From positions 310,001-374,000 of the forward strand of contig NZ_BMWC01000005.1 of NCBI RefSeq assembly GCF_014651035.1: DNA of 64,000 nucleotides. Direction: 5' to 3'. A program made the translations under genes and the position numbers. Source of the DNA: Streptomyces lomondensis. Its GTDB lineage: Bacteria; Actinomycetota; Actinomycetes; Streptomycetales; Streptomycetaceae. The notes under the pieces were generated by a model. It saw only the letters and a list, made by a program, of their open reading frames with translations. It ran no database searches and had not been told where the DNA came from. Shown in pieces: positions 16,848-25,600 of the stretch (the stretch's first letter is position 1; the number at the start of each line of letters is the position of its first letter).

Positions 16848-18338
16848 TCATTCTCCCGCTCCGCCGTGCAGGCTCTGCACCGGGTGGGCGGTGAGTTCCT
16901 CCACACCCCGCAGGTCGCCGTGGATCTGGTCGACGGCGGCGTAGGCGCTCGCGATGCAGGCGGGGATGCCGACGCCGTCGTACGGGGCGCCGCAGACGGC
17001 GAGTCCCGGGAGCCGGGCGACGTGCTCGCGGATGCGGGCCACGCGCGCGTGGTGGCCGACCGGGTACTGGGGCAGGCCGTCGTCCCAGCGGGTGACGCGG
17101 GTGGCGACGGGCGCGGCGTCCAGGCCGGTCGCCGCCTTCAGGTCGTGCCGGGAGACCTCCACCAGCTCGGCGTCGTCGCGGCGGAGGATCTCCGTCTCGC
17201 CGTACCGTCCGACGGAGGTGCGCAGCACGACCAGGTCGGGGCTTTCCTCGGTGATCCAGCCCCACTTCTGCGAGGCGAAGGTGGAGGCCTTGATGGTCCG
17301 CCCGTCGACCGGCGGCACGAGGAAGCCGCTGCCGTCGGGCAGGGCCGTCTCGGCGCGGCGGTAGGCGAGGGTGACCAGGGCCATGGAGGCGTACTCCACG
17401 GCGTCGAGCTCGGCGGCGGCCTCGGGGGTCTCGGTGCGCAGGAGCCGGGCGGCGACCGGGGCGGGCACGGCGAGCACCACCGCGTCGGCATGCAGCACCC
17501 GCTCACCGGCGACCACGCGCCACACCGCGCGAGGCCCGGTCGCGTTCGCCGGGTCCGGTGGAGCCACCCTGCGCAGCTCCGTGACCGGGGTCCCCGTCAG
17601 GATCTCGCCCCCGCGGGCCCGGACCGACTCCGCCACCGCGAGCGGCAGCGTGCCCACGCCGCCCCGGAGGCCCATGAACACCGGGCCCGTCTGCTGTGCG
17701 GCGGCGGCCTTGGCCTGGATCTCGCGGACGCCCTCCGTCAGGGAGGCATGGTCCCGGGCGGCCTGGAAGAGCTGCGGGACGGCCGAGCGCATCGAGATGC
17801 GGTACGCGTCGCCCGCGTAGACACCGCCCAGCAGGGGTTCCACCAGGCGGTCGACGACCTCCCGGCCGAGGCGCGCCGCCACGTACTCCCCGACCGCCAC
17901 GTCGTCGCCGACCTCCGTGCGGGGCAGCTCGGCGTCGCGCTCGATGCGGGCGAGGCCCTCGTCGGACAGCACGCCGGACAGGGCGGCGGCGGTGCCGGGC
18001 ACGCCCATCACATGCCCCTTGGGCATCGGGCGCAGGGCGCCGCGCGTCCAGATCGAGGCCGTCGCCGTCGCGGGCGGCTGGAGGCGGTCGGCGAGGCCCA
18101 CCGCCCGCGCGAGCGCCACCGCCTCGGGGCGGCGGGCCAGCATCGACTCGGCGCCGAGGTCCACGCGCGCGCCCGCGACCTCCCCCGGCAGCAGCTTGCC
18201 GCCGACCCGGCCGGAGGCCTCCAGGACGGTGACCCGCGCCCCGCGCTCCAGCAGCCGGTGAGCGGCGGCCAGCCCCGCGATGCCCGCCCCGACGACTACG
18301 ACCTGCCCCGTGCCCGCACGGGCTTGAACTTCGCGCAT
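16848..18338 (-). CDS. cgoX: Coproporphyrinogen III oxidase CgoX (HemY/HemG-type flavoprotein)
   Basis: A 496-residue FAD flavoprotein of the protoporphyrinogen-oxidase family. The Rossmann start is VVVVGAGIAGLAAAHRLLER, followed by LEASGRVGGKL and a central GGVYAGDAYRISM region; the C terminus closes the FAD site with VCGAPYDGVGIPACI. In actinobacteria this enzyme oxidises coproporphyrinogen III, one step before ferrochelatase and ChdC, so the annotation follows the coproporphyrin pathway. It is upstream of chdC with a 5-nt gap to ATG 16842 (or 4-bp overlap). A GAGGCT box lies 6 nt before ATG 18338, a weak hint of a leaderless start. Function is confident. Confidence 0.92.
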   Translation of the reverse strand: MREVQARAGTGQVVVVGAGIAGLAAAHRLLERGARVTVLEASGRVGGKLLPGEVAGARVDLGAESMLARRPEAVALARAVGLADRLQPPATATASIWTRGALRPMPKGHVMGVPGTAAALSGVLSDEGLARIERDAELPRTEVGDDVAVGEYVAARLGREVVDRLVEPLLGGVYAGDAYRISMRSAVPQLFQAARDHASLTEGVREIQAKAAAAQQTGPVFMGLRGGVGTLPLAVAESVRARGGEILTGTPVTELRRVAPPDPANATGPRAVWRVVAGERVLHADAVVLAVPAPVAARLLRTETPEAAAELDAVEYASMALVTLAYRRAETALPDGSGFLVPPVDGRTIKASTFASQKWGWITEESPDLVVLRTSVGRYGETEILRRDDAELVEVSRHDLKAATGLDAAPVATRVTRWDDGLPQYPVGHHARVARIREHVARLPGLAVCGAPYDGVGIPACIASAYAAVDQIHGDLRGVEELTAHPVQSLHGGAGE

Positions 18339-18493
18339 GCCCCAAGCCTCTCAGACCCCACTGACAGCGCCGCCGGGCCCCGGTGTCCCGGACGAGTCCC
18401 GACCGTGACCGCATCGGAACCGTCCCGGACCAAACGTCCGGCGCGGTCCGGGCGTCGAAGAAGCGTCAGCCGAATCGACCTCGGGGGATGCCC

Positions 18494-19501
18494 ATGCGCA
18501 CGCGACGATCCGTACGACGCCCCGCCCCGGCCCTGGCCGCGCTCCTGCTGGCCGCGGCCCTCGCCCTGACGGGGTGCAGCGCCGGGGGCGAGGACTCCGC
18601 GGGCAGCGCGGCGGCCGACCGCGGCTTCGCCGGCCCCGAGGCGGACAAGGGGTCGGGAGCGCAGGAGGCCGCGCCGGGCCGCGCCGGAAGCGGGGCCGGA
18701 AGCGGCTCCCGGGCCACCGCGCCGCCGAAGCTCACCGCGAGCCACATCATCCGCACGGCCTCGCTGACCGTGCAGGTCAAGGACGTCCCGAAGGCCCTGG
18801 CGGAGGCGCGCGCCGGCACCGAGAACGCGGGCGGCTACGTCGGCAACGAGACCACCACCCGGGACGGGGAGGGCCGCGAGCGCACCCGGGTCGTGCTGCG
18901 CGTGCCCGTCGACAAGTACGACGAGGTCCTCGCCGACCTGGAGGGCACGGGCAGGCTCCTCGACCGCAGCGCGAAGGCGGAGGACGTCACCGACCAGGTC
19001 GTGGACGTGGAGAGCCGGATCAGGTCGCAGCGCGCCAGCGTGGCCCGGATCCGCGAGCTGATGGACCAGGCCACCAAGCTCAGCGACGTGGTGACCCTGG
19101 AGGGCGAGCTGAGCTCCCGCCAGGCCGACCTGGAGGCCCTGCTCGCCCGGCAGGCGTCCCTGAAGGACCGCACCAGCCTGGCCACCATCACGCTGTCGCT
19201 GTCCGAGACACCGGTGAAGAAGAAGGAGGCGAAGGACGACGACCCGGGGTTCCTGGACGCGCTCGCGGGCGGCTGGAACGCGTTCGTGACGATGCTGCGC
19301 TGGCTCGCGGTGGCCCTCGGCGCGGTCCTGCCGTTCGCCGCGGTGACGGCCCTGATCGTCCTGCTGTGGCTGCGCGTCATACGCCCCCGCCTCCCGCGCC
19401 GCCCGCGGCCCGCGCCCGCGGCGAGCGCACTGGGCCCGCTGCCGGTGGCCCGGCCCGCCCCGGAGCCCGCCCGCTCCCGGGAGCCGGGCGAGGAGGACTG
19501 A
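18494..19501 (+). CDS. DUF4349-domain lipoprotein
   Basis: A 335-residue lipoprotein. The leader is RPAPALAALLLAAALALTGC; the lipobox is ALTGC with Cys about 29. A Gly/Ala/Arg-rich disordered stretch (30-75) precedes the DUF4349 domain (80-270): SHIIRTASLTVQVKD, RVVLRVPVDKYDEVLADLEG and long helical SRIRSQRASVARIRELMDQA. A single C-terminal membrane helix (about 290-315, LGAVLPFAAVTALIVLLWL) and a basic-Pro tail end it. The start ATG 18494 is 6 nt after GGGGG; ATG 18488 is an alternative. Dual anchoring, lipid at one end and helix at the other, is notable. Its role is unknown; coiled-coil envelope scaffolding is possible. Confidence 0.8.
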   Translation: MRTRRSVRRPAPALAALLLAAALALTGCSAGGEDSAGSAAADRGFAGPEADKGSGAQEAAPGRAGSGAGSGSRATAPPKLTASHIIRTASLTVQVKDVPKALAEARAGTENAGGYVGNETTTRDGEGRERTRVVLRVPVDKYDEVLADLEGTGRLLDRSAKAEDVTDQVVDVESRIRSQRASVARIRELMDQATKLSDVVTLEGELSSRQADLEALLARQASLKDRTSLATITLSLSETPVKKKEAKDDDPGFLDALAGGWNAFVTMLRWLAVALGAVLPFAAVTALIVLLWLRVIRPRLPRRPRPAPAASALGPLPVARPAPEPARSREPGEED

Positions 19502-19528
19502 AGTTCCCTGCTCCCGTAGCGTGTTCGC

Positions 19529-20920
19529 ATGAACATGAGCCGTACGCGCGGGGAGCGACTGGTCGTGATCGGCGGCGACGCCGCGGGGATGTCCGCGGCG
19601 TCGCAGGCCCGCCGGCTGAAGGGCCCCGACGAGCTGGAGATCGTGGCGTTCGAACGGGGCAACTTCACGTCGTACTCGGCGTGCGGCATCCCGTACTGGG
19701 TGGGCGGCGACGTCACCGACCGGGACCGGCTCATCGCCCGCACCCCCGAGGAACACCGCGCGCGGGACATCGACCTGCGGCTGCGCACCGAGGTCACGGA
19801 GCTCGACCTCGCCCGGCAGCGGGTACGCGCGCGTGACGTCGACTCCGGCGCCGAGTCCTGGACGCCGTACGACAAGCTCGTGATCGCGACCGGCGCCCGG
19901 CCGATCCGGCCGGACATGCCCGGGGCCGACGCCCCCGGGGTGCACGGCGTGCAGACGCTGGACGACGGCCAGGAGCTGCTCGACTCGCTGGCACGCACGC
20001 GTGGCCGTCGCGCGGTGGTCGTCGGGGCCGGTTACATCGGCGTGGAGATGGCCGAGGCGCTCATCAACCGCGGCTACCAGGTGACGGTCGTCAACCGCGG
20101 CAGCGAGCCCATGTCGACCCTGGACCCCGACATGGGCCGCCTGGTGCACGAGGCCATGGAGGGCCTGGGCATCACGATGGTGAACGACGCCGAGGTCACG
20201 AAGATCCTTACGGGCGACGACGGGCGGGTGCGAGCGGTGGCCACGCAGGACCGCGAGTACCCGGCGGACGTGGTCGTGCTCGGCATCGGCGTACGCCCCG
20301 AGACGACCCTGGCGCAGGCGGCCGGTCTCCCGCTCGGCACGCACGGCGGGCTCCTCACGGACCGCTCGATGCGGGTGCGCGGTCACGAGGAGATCTGGGC
20401 GGGCGGCGACTGCGTCGAGGTCCTCGACCTGGTCTCCGGCCAGGAACGGCACATCGCCCTCGGTACCCACGCCAACAAGCACGGCCAGGTCATCGGCACC
20501 AACGTCGGCGGCGGCTACGCCACGTTCCCGGGCGTGGTCGGCACGGCGGTCAGCAAGGTCTGCGACCTGGAGATCGCGCGCACGGGCCTGCGCGAGAAGG
20601 ACGCCCGCCGCGTCGGGCTCCGCTTCGAGGCGGTCACCATCGAGTCGACCAGCCGCGCGGGCTACTACCCGAACGCCTCCCCCATGACGGTCAAGATGCT
20701 CGCCGAGCACCGCACGGGCCGCCTCCTCGGCGTGCAGATCGTGGGCAGGGAGGGCGCGGGCAAGCGGGTCGACATCGCGGCGGTCGCCCTCACGGCAGGC
20801 ATGACGGCGGAACAGATGACCACGCTCGACCTGGGCTACGCCCCACCGTTCTCCCCCGTCTGGGACCCGGTCCTGGTAGCGGCCCGCAAGGCGGCGGCGA
20901 AGGTCCGCAGTTCTCTCTAG
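19529..20920 (+). CDS. CoA-disulfide reductase-type FAD/NAD oxidoreductase
   Basis: A 463-residue flavoprotein of the CoA-disulfide reductase/NADH oxidase family. The FAD-binding start is LVVIGGDAAGMSAASQARRL. The redox cysteine is in SYSACGIPYW at about residue 50, the single active-site Cys that distinguishes this family from glutathione reductases. The NAD motif is VVVGAGYIGVEMAEALI (about 157-173). It would reduce thiol disulfides or polysulfides with NAD(P)H in the cytoplasm. TAGCGT at 19517-19522 is 6 nt before ATG 19529, predicting a leaderless mRNA. It is followed by the dispersed 33-bp repeat. Substrate is not certain. Confidence 0.85.
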   Translation: MNMSRTRGERLVVIGGDAAGMSAASQARRLKGPDELEIVAFERGNFTSYSACGIPYWVGGDVTDRDRLIARTPEEHRARDIDLRLRTEVTELDLARQRVRARDVDSGAESWTPYDKLVIATGARPIRPDMPGADAPGVHGVQTLDDGQELLDSLARTRGRRAVVVGAGYIGVEMAEALINRGYQVTVVNRGSEPMSTLDPDMGRLVHEAMEGLGITMVNDAEVTKILTGDDGRVRAVATQDREYPADVVVLGIGVRPETTLAQAAGLPLGTHGGLLTDRSMRVRGHEEIWAGGDCVEVLDLVSGQERHIALGTHANKHGQVIGTNVGGGYATFPGVVGTAVSKVCDLEIARTGLREKDARRVGLRFEAVTIESTSRAGYYPNASPMTVKMLAEHRTGRLLGVQIVGREGAGKRVDIAAVALTAGMTAEQMTTLDLGYAPPFSPVWDPVLVAARKAAAKVRSSL

Positions 20921-20940
20921 ACATAGCGCAGGAATCTGAC

Positions 20941-20973
20941 CTCAGGGGCGCGGGGAACTGCGCGACAAGCCAC
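20941..20973 (+). repeat. 33-bp dispersed intergenic repeat, copy 1
   Basis: Begins CTCAGGGGCGCGGGGAACTG and differs by one base from the reverse complement of 43645-43677. It lies 20 bp after the CoA-disulfide reductase gene. Similar elements recur in many Streptomyces intergenic regions (recalled). Confidence 0.8.
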
Positions 20974-21019
20974 GGTCTGCCCGCACCCGGCATCAAACCC
21001 GCACCCCTACGGCGAAACC

Positions 21020-21352
21020 CTACGCAGTCCCAGCCGTACCGGTGATCCGGTCGATCGCCTGCCGCGCCTGCTCGGCCGGCGGCCGAGACGGCAACGACGA
21101 CACAGACGCCGAGGCAGCCGTCACCGCCGGCGGCTGCTCCCCCGCCGGCTTCGCATGCGCGGCAACCCGCGACGAACGCAGCCGATGGCTCACCGCCTCC
21201 TCCAGCGTCACGGGCCGCCGCATCTGGGACGCCAGCCGCCCGGCCTCCTGGCCGAGGCGCGCCACGTCCTCCCAGGGCAGCCGCACCACCAGCGTCAGCT
21301 CCGCCTCGCCGTCGGGCAGGGCGTGCATCGGAGGAGTAACTCGGTCGTTCAT
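21020..21352 (-). CDS. Hypothetical protein (110 aa), Ala/Pro-rich tail
   Basis: The ORF starts at ATG 21352 (MNDRVTPPMH) with GAGG about 8 nt upstream. The N-terminal ~65 residues contain LTLVVRLPWEDVARLGQEAG and MRRPVTLEEAVSHRLRS, two likely helices of a regulatory or DNA-associated type. The rest is a Ser/Pro/Ala-rich linker. Small proteins like this are frequent in Streptomyces. No function is recognised. It is the leftmost gene of the accessory stretch at 21-39 kb. Confidence 0.55.
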   Translation of the reverse strand: MNDRVTPPMHALPDGEAELTLVVRLPWEDVARLGQEAGRLASQMRRPVTLEEAVSHRLRSSRVAAHAKPAGEQPPAVTAASASVSSLPSRPPAEQARQAIDRITGTAGTA

Positions 21353-21455
21353 CGCCTGATCCTCACGTCGGCCCCGCGACCCGCCTTCCCCGCGCCGCGG
21401 GCGGTTGCCGACACATACGCACGTCCGGACGGCTCCGTTCACCGGCCCCGCCGAT

Positions 21456-21764
21456 TCACGGCGAGAAGCCCTCGGGCACCGTGCCCTCGACGAACAGCAT
21501 GTCCACACGAACCATGCCCTCGCGTATCGCCCGGGCACGCCGGTACTCCGGGGAGTCGTACCACTCCCGGATCCGGTCCATGTCGGGAAACTCGATGAGC
21601 ACGAACCGGGAGGAGTCCCAGGTGCCTTCGGCGGGCTCAGGTGTCGGGCCCGCGACGAGGTAACGGCCGCCGTGGCTGAGGATGGAGTCCTGGGCCACGC
21701 GTGCGTAGGCCAGGCCGGCCTCCTCGTCGAGCACATCGATGTTGACGATGACGTAAGCGGGCAT
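21456..21764 (-). CDS. DUF1330 (EthD/ABM-fold) protein
   Basis: A 102-residue protein starting at ATG 21764. It has the small ferredoxin-like DUF1330 pattern: MPAYVIVNIDVLDEEAGLAY, GRYLVAGPTPEP, FVLIEFPDMDRIREWYDSPEY and RRARAIREG. DUF1330 proteins are dimeric alpha-beta barrels of the antibiotic-monooxygenase clan; catalytic roles vary. It is alone between the 110-aa protein and the MarR gene. Function is inferred from fold only. Confidence 0.8.
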   Translation of the reverse strand: MPAYVIVNIDVLDEEAGLAYARVAQDSILSHGGRYLVAGPTPEPAEGTWDSSRFVLIEFPDMDRIREWYDSPEYRRARAIREGMVRVDMLFVEGTVPEGFSP

Positions 21765-21986
21765 GAGATCCCCGTCCTTCGGCACGGCGTGTACGGATGT
21801 CAGCGCCGAGACTATTCGGCACAGCCCCACCCCCTGACCACTTGCCCGGCGCGAGTGGGCACCCGACCCTCCCCGTACGGCTCGGGCTCCGCGTACGACG
21901 GCGGCTTGCACCGCGGTTCTCCGGGTACAGCGATGGGGTGAGGGGGACCCCCGCACTGCCCGGAGCTTACTGAGAGAGATGCGCCC

Positions 21987-22493
21987 GTGACCCATCTCGT
22001 CGGCTCCCGCGACGACGATGCGCAGGGACCGGGCGATGGCCCGGAGGCCATCGCGCGGGACATCGCCGATGCCGTGGAGAGCCTGGCCAACCTGTGGTCG
22101 CTGGCCACACAGGAGGCGGCCCTGAGGTTGTCCCTGCACCAGTTGCGGGCTCTGCGTGCTCTGGGAGCGGCATCGGAACTGAATCTCACCGCGCTGGCGG
22201 AGCGCTTGGACATAGGGCTTCCCACGGCCAGCCGGTTGTGTGACCGGTTGGAGGCGGCCGGTCTCCTGGAACGTGCTCTGCATCCGCACAAGCGTCGCGA
22301 GGTGCGGCTGATTCTCACCGCGCACGGCCTGGATGTGCTCAGGGATGTCGCCGCACGTCGGGCGCAGGCGCTGGCGGTGGCGCTGGGGGCGATGGAGCCC
22401 GATGAGCGGGTTGCTCTGAGCCGTGGGATGAAGGCGTTCCTCGCAGCCCAGGAAGCTGTCCTTCCGCGCGCCTCACATGCCGATCACAGCTAG
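21987..22493 (+). CDS. MarR-family transcriptional regulator (first paralogue)
   Basis: A 168-residue MarR protein; the winged helix includes LHQLRALRALG, LNLTALAERLDIGLPTASRL (recognition helix), and LHPHKRREVRLILTAHG as the wing. GTG 21987 lies 6 nt after GAGAGAG. It converges on a PP2C phosphatase gene (22540-23748) with a 46-bp gap. A second MarR gene at 29862 is similar in the same segments (SRLCDRLEAAG versus SRLCDRLQAAG), and it too neighbours a paralogous phosphatase. Both probably act with the stress island; their ligands are unknown. Confidence 0.85.
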   Translation: MTHLVGSRDDDAQGPGDGPEAIARDIADAVESLANLWSLATQEAALRLSLHQLRALRALGAASELNLTALAERLDIGLPTASRLCDRLEAAGLLERALHPHKRREVRLILTAHGLDVLRDVAARRAQALAVALGAMEPDERVALSRGMKAFLAAQEAVLPRASHADHS

Positions 22494-22539
22494 TGAGGTG
22501 TGGGCGGCTCAGGCGTCACGGCGAGTAACCCCGGGAAGG

Positions 22540-23748
22540 TCACATGGCGTTCCGGGACGGAGTGGCCGCGTCGATGCCGCGCCCGTTCCAGTCGAGGCAG
22601 ACGACAGCGGCGTCCGCGGTGAGCTGTCTGCTGCCGAAGTGCTCGATGAGACCGGCCACGATGGAGCGCGCGGCCTCGTGCGGGGGCGCCAGTCGTGCGG
22701 CACTGAGGGTCTGCCGGAGGGCACGCTCGCCGAAGAGGCCGCCGTCCGCGGAGCGAGCGCCGTGCACACCCGAGCTGACCGCGATCAGCCGGTCGCCCGG
22801 CTCCACGTGGAAGGTCTGCTCCTGGTACGGGGTCTCTTCGAACATGCCGAGCGGGAGCTGTGCTTCCAGTGCGATCTGTTCGATGGTCATGCCGCGCTGG
22901 CGGAAGAGCTGGGGGGATCCGGCGTCGACGGCGTGGACGGTGCCGGTGTCGAGGGCGAAGTGCAGCAGCAGGGTGGAGGCGTAGACCTTGCCACCGTACT
23001 GGGCGTAGATGGCTTGGTCGGCCAGGCATGCCTGGTCGGCGAGGCCGATGCCGGCGCGGCGGGCGTTGCGCAGGGCGCCGACGGTCAGGCTGGTGAGCAG
23101 GGAGGCGTCGATGCCCTGGCCCATGCCGTCGGTGACGGTGAGGATCAGGTGGTCGGCGCTGGTGGACCAGTCGAAGTTGTCGCCTCCGATGGCGTAGGCG
23201 GGCTCCAGGTGGGCGCCGATGACGTACTCCTGGCGGGCGCACCCGCGGCCGGGGAGCAGTTGCCACTGCATTTCCGCGGCGAGGGTGAGGCGGCGGGTGC
23301 GGCGGGCCTGTAGGTACAGGTCGGTGTCACGGCCGGCGGTGTCGACCTCATGGCCGAGCGCGGTGGCGAAGTCCGCGAGCCGGAGCACCATGGCTGGGTC
23401 CACGGCAGGGGACGGCAGGCGGACGGAGAGGACGCCCAGCCGATCGCCGCGCACGGTGATGGGCAGGTGCACCACCTCGGTCGCCGGGTCCCGGGTGACC
23501 TCGACGACCGGTGCCTGGGTGTTGAAGGCGCGTCCGGCCGGTCCGTCGTGGGCGGGGACGGGCTCGCCGGTGTGCGGCAGGTGGGTGACGGGCTGCAGGA
23601 CCGTCAGCCCGTAGTCGGCCAGCAGCAGGGTCACGTCCTGGGCGCCGGCGCGATCGGCCAGCAGGCGGCCGGCGGTGGCGACCAGCGCATGGGGTGGAGC
23701 GGCGCGCAGCAGGCTCTCCGCGGAGGCGGCCGGTTCCGAGGTGTTCAT
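22540..23748 (-). CDS. PP2C/SpoIIE-type protein phosphatase (RsbU-like)
   Basis: A 402-residue phosphatase. The N-terminal ~170 residues look like a GAF-type sensor (TLLLADYGLTVLQPVTHLPH, then VTRDPATEVVHLPITVRGDR). The C-terminal SpoIIE/PP2C domain has AEMQWQLLPGRGC, the metal-binding GGDNFDWSTS, TDGMGQGIDASLLT and a GDRLIAVSSG ending. Canonical acidic residues are mostly present, though GVHG replaces the usual DG near the end. It would dephosphorylate anti-anti-sigma proteins. It is the last gene of the leftward stressosome run, 58 bp behind 23807-25600, and closely resembles 28552-29712. Confidence 0.85.
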   Translation of the reverse strand: MNTSEPAASAESLLRAAPPHALVATAGRLLADRAGAQDVTLLLADYGLTVLQPVTHLPHTGEPVPAHDGPAGRAFNTQAPVVEVTRDPATEVVHLPITVRGDRLGVLSVRLPSPAVDPAMVLRLADFATALGHEVDTAGRDTDLYLQARRTRRLTLAAEMQWQLLPGRGCARQEYVIGAHLEPAYAIGGDNFDWSTSADHLILTVTDGMGQGIDASLLTSLTVGALRNARRAGIGLADQACLADQAIYAQYGGKVYASTLLLHFALDTGTVHAVDAGSPQLFRQRGMTIEQIALEAQLPLGMFEETPYQEQTFHVEPGDRLIAVSSGVHGARSADGGLFGERALRQTLSAARLAPPHEAARSIVAGLIEHFGSRQLTADAAVVCLDWNGRGIDAATPSRNAM

Positions 23749-23806
23749 GGCATCCGCCCTCTCCGCTGGTGGTTTCCACGCTATCGCGGCCCGGTCCCAC
23801 GGTGGG

Positions 23807-25600
23807 CTACTGGAAGGGAACTAACGACCGACCGGGACGGGCCGCTTGGTGGCGGGGGTGTCGGGGTCCGTTGTGGGTGGCGTGCGGGGCGGTCCGGCAC
23901 AGCAGGAGGCAGACGTCGTCGTCGCGTTCGGAGTCGTGGAGCATCGGTTTGAGCAGCGACTCCGCTGCCGTGTCCAGGTCGTGCTCCAGTTCGGCCGTGC
24001 TCAGCGCTGCCAGGGCGTGGCCGAGGCGGTCGATGCCGGGGTCGATGCCCTGGGCGCGGCGTTCGACCAGTCCGTCGGTGTAGAGGGCGAGCGTCGAGCC
24101 GGGCGGGAGCGCGACGGTGTGGTCCTGGTACTCGTAGGGCAGGGGTACGCCCAGCATGATCCCGGGTTTGGTCTCCAGGACGTGGACGGTGCCGTCGGGG
24201 TGGCGCACGAGGCCGGGCGGGTGGCCGGCAGCGGCCCAGGCGACGGTGGGGTCACCGGGGCGGAAGCGGGCGATGACGGCGGTCGCGTACAGCTCGTGTT
24301 GCTGGTGGCGGAGCATGCGGTGCAGGCGGGTGAGGATGCCGGCCGGGCTGTCGCTTTCGATGGCGTAGGCGCGCAGCGCGGTGCGCAGTTGTCCCATCAT
24401 GACGGCCGCGCGCAGGCCGTGGCCGGTGACGTCTCCTACGGCGGCCAGCAGGCTGCCGTCGGGCTGGAGGAAGGCGTCGTACCAGTCGCCGCCGATGTTG
24501 AGGCCGCGGGTGGCGGGCAGGTAGCGGGCCGCCAGGAGCAGGTCGGGGGTGGTGGGCAGTTCGGTGAGCTGGGCGCGCTGGAGGGCTTCGGCGGTGTCGC
24601 GGTGCTGTTCGTAGCGCCGGGCGTTGGCCAGGGCGATGCCGGTGCGGCGGGCGAGTTCGATCAGCATGACGGCCTCGTCGGGATCGAATCGGGAACCGCG
24701 CGCGGTCAGGGTCAGTACGCCCATGACGCGGGGCCCGCTGAGGGGGACACACAGCAGGGGCCGAGTGGGGGCGAGGGCTGAGGGCGGCAGGTCGTCGACG
24801 CCGGGCAGGCAGGCGGGCCGGGCTGCGGCGTGCTGGGTCCGGCCGGTGCGTGCGGCGGCCACGGCGGCGGCCGGCCGGTGGCCGTGGCGTGTGGTGGGGT
24901 CGTCGTCGAAGAGCCAGACATCGACGTGGCCGGCGTAGTGGGGGACGAGGAGTTCGGGCAGTCGGCGCAGGATGTCCTCGTGGTGGAGTGATGCGGTGAC
25001 GGCGTCGCTGGCGTCGGCGAGGAAGGTCAGCAGGCTCCGTGCGTTCTCCGCCTGGGCTCGTGCTGCTCGTTCGGCGTCGAGCAGGTTGTGCTGGGTCAGG
25101 GCGGCCGCTTCCAGCTCGGCGTGGAGAGCCAGGACGCCCTGGTTGGTCTGGTGCAGTTCCTCGCGGTAGGAGCGGACCAGATCGTCCTGTGTATCGAGCC
25201 GGTCGAGGAGTTCGGCGGTGTCCTCGTCCGCCGCCAGGAGCGCATCGGCCATCCCCGCGCTGTCGGCGTCGGCCGGACCGGCGGCGTCCGCGTGCCCCCG
25301 TTCGGGGCATGTGATCGAGAGCTGCCAGTCCGGCCGGCGGTCCTGCGGGTGCCCGGCCGGGCGCACGCCGACTTCGAGGCGTCCGTGTCCGTCGGCGTCG
25401 GCTCGATGCATGCGGACGAGCAGGTCCCAGGCCCCGCGTTGGTCGAGGCACCACCGCAGTTTCTCGGTGAGGGCGGTCAGGAACCGGGTGCGCTCGACCA
25501 GGGGCAGCCCGGCGTCGGCGGTGAGACGGGCCGTGGCCGTCCGGGCCCGGGCCGCGTCGGTGGCCGAGGCGATGGTCCAGATGTCAGGTGCGACGGTCAT
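23807..25600 (-). CDS. Multidomain PP2C phosphatase with GAF sensor (RsbU/RsbP-like)
   Basis: A 597-residue signalling phosphatase. Residues 1-~130 resemble an HATPase-like/phosphosensor segment (RTRFLTALTEKLRWCLDQRG), ~140-210 form a coiled coil (DDLVRSYREELHQTNQG), ~210-350 a GAF domain (DILRRLPELLVPHYAGHVDV, GVLTLTARGSRFDPDEA) and ~370-590 the SpoIIE phosphatase with LNIGGDWYDAF, VGDVTGHGLRAAV and LALYTDGLVERR. All metal-ligand Asp motifs (GDWYD, GDVTGHG, YTDGL) are visible. The start ATG 25600 overlaps the upstream RsbX-like gene by 17 bp. It likely activates the sigma pathway by dephosphorylating an RsbV-type protein. Confidence 0.88.
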   Translation of the reverse strand: MTVAPDIWTIASATDAARARTATARLTADAGLPLVERTRFLTALTEKLRWCLDQRGAWDLLVRMHRADADGHGRLEVGVRPAGHPQDRRPDWQLSITCPERGHADAAGPADADSAGMADALLAADEDTAELLDRLDTQDDLVRSYREELHQTNQGVLALHAELEAAALTQHNLLDAERAARAQAENARSLLTFLADASDAVTASLHHEDILRRLPELLVPHYAGHVDVWLFDDDPTTRHGHRPAAAVAAARTGRTQHAAARPACLPGVDDLPPSALAPTRPLLCVPLSGPRVMGVLTLTARGSRFDPDEAVMLIELARRTGIALANARRYEQHRDTAEALQRAQLTELPTTPDLLLAARYLPATRGLNIGGDWYDAFLQPDGSLLAAVGDVTGHGLRAAVMMGQLRTALRAYAIESDSPAGILTRLHRMLRHQQHELYATAVIARFRPGDPTVAWAAAGHPPGLVRHPDGTVHVLETKPGIMLGVPLPYEYQDHTVALPPGSTLALYTDGLVERRAQGIDPGIDRLGHALAALSTAELEHDLDTAAESLLKPMLHDSERDDDVCLLLCRTAPHATHNGPRHPRHQAARPGRSLVPFQ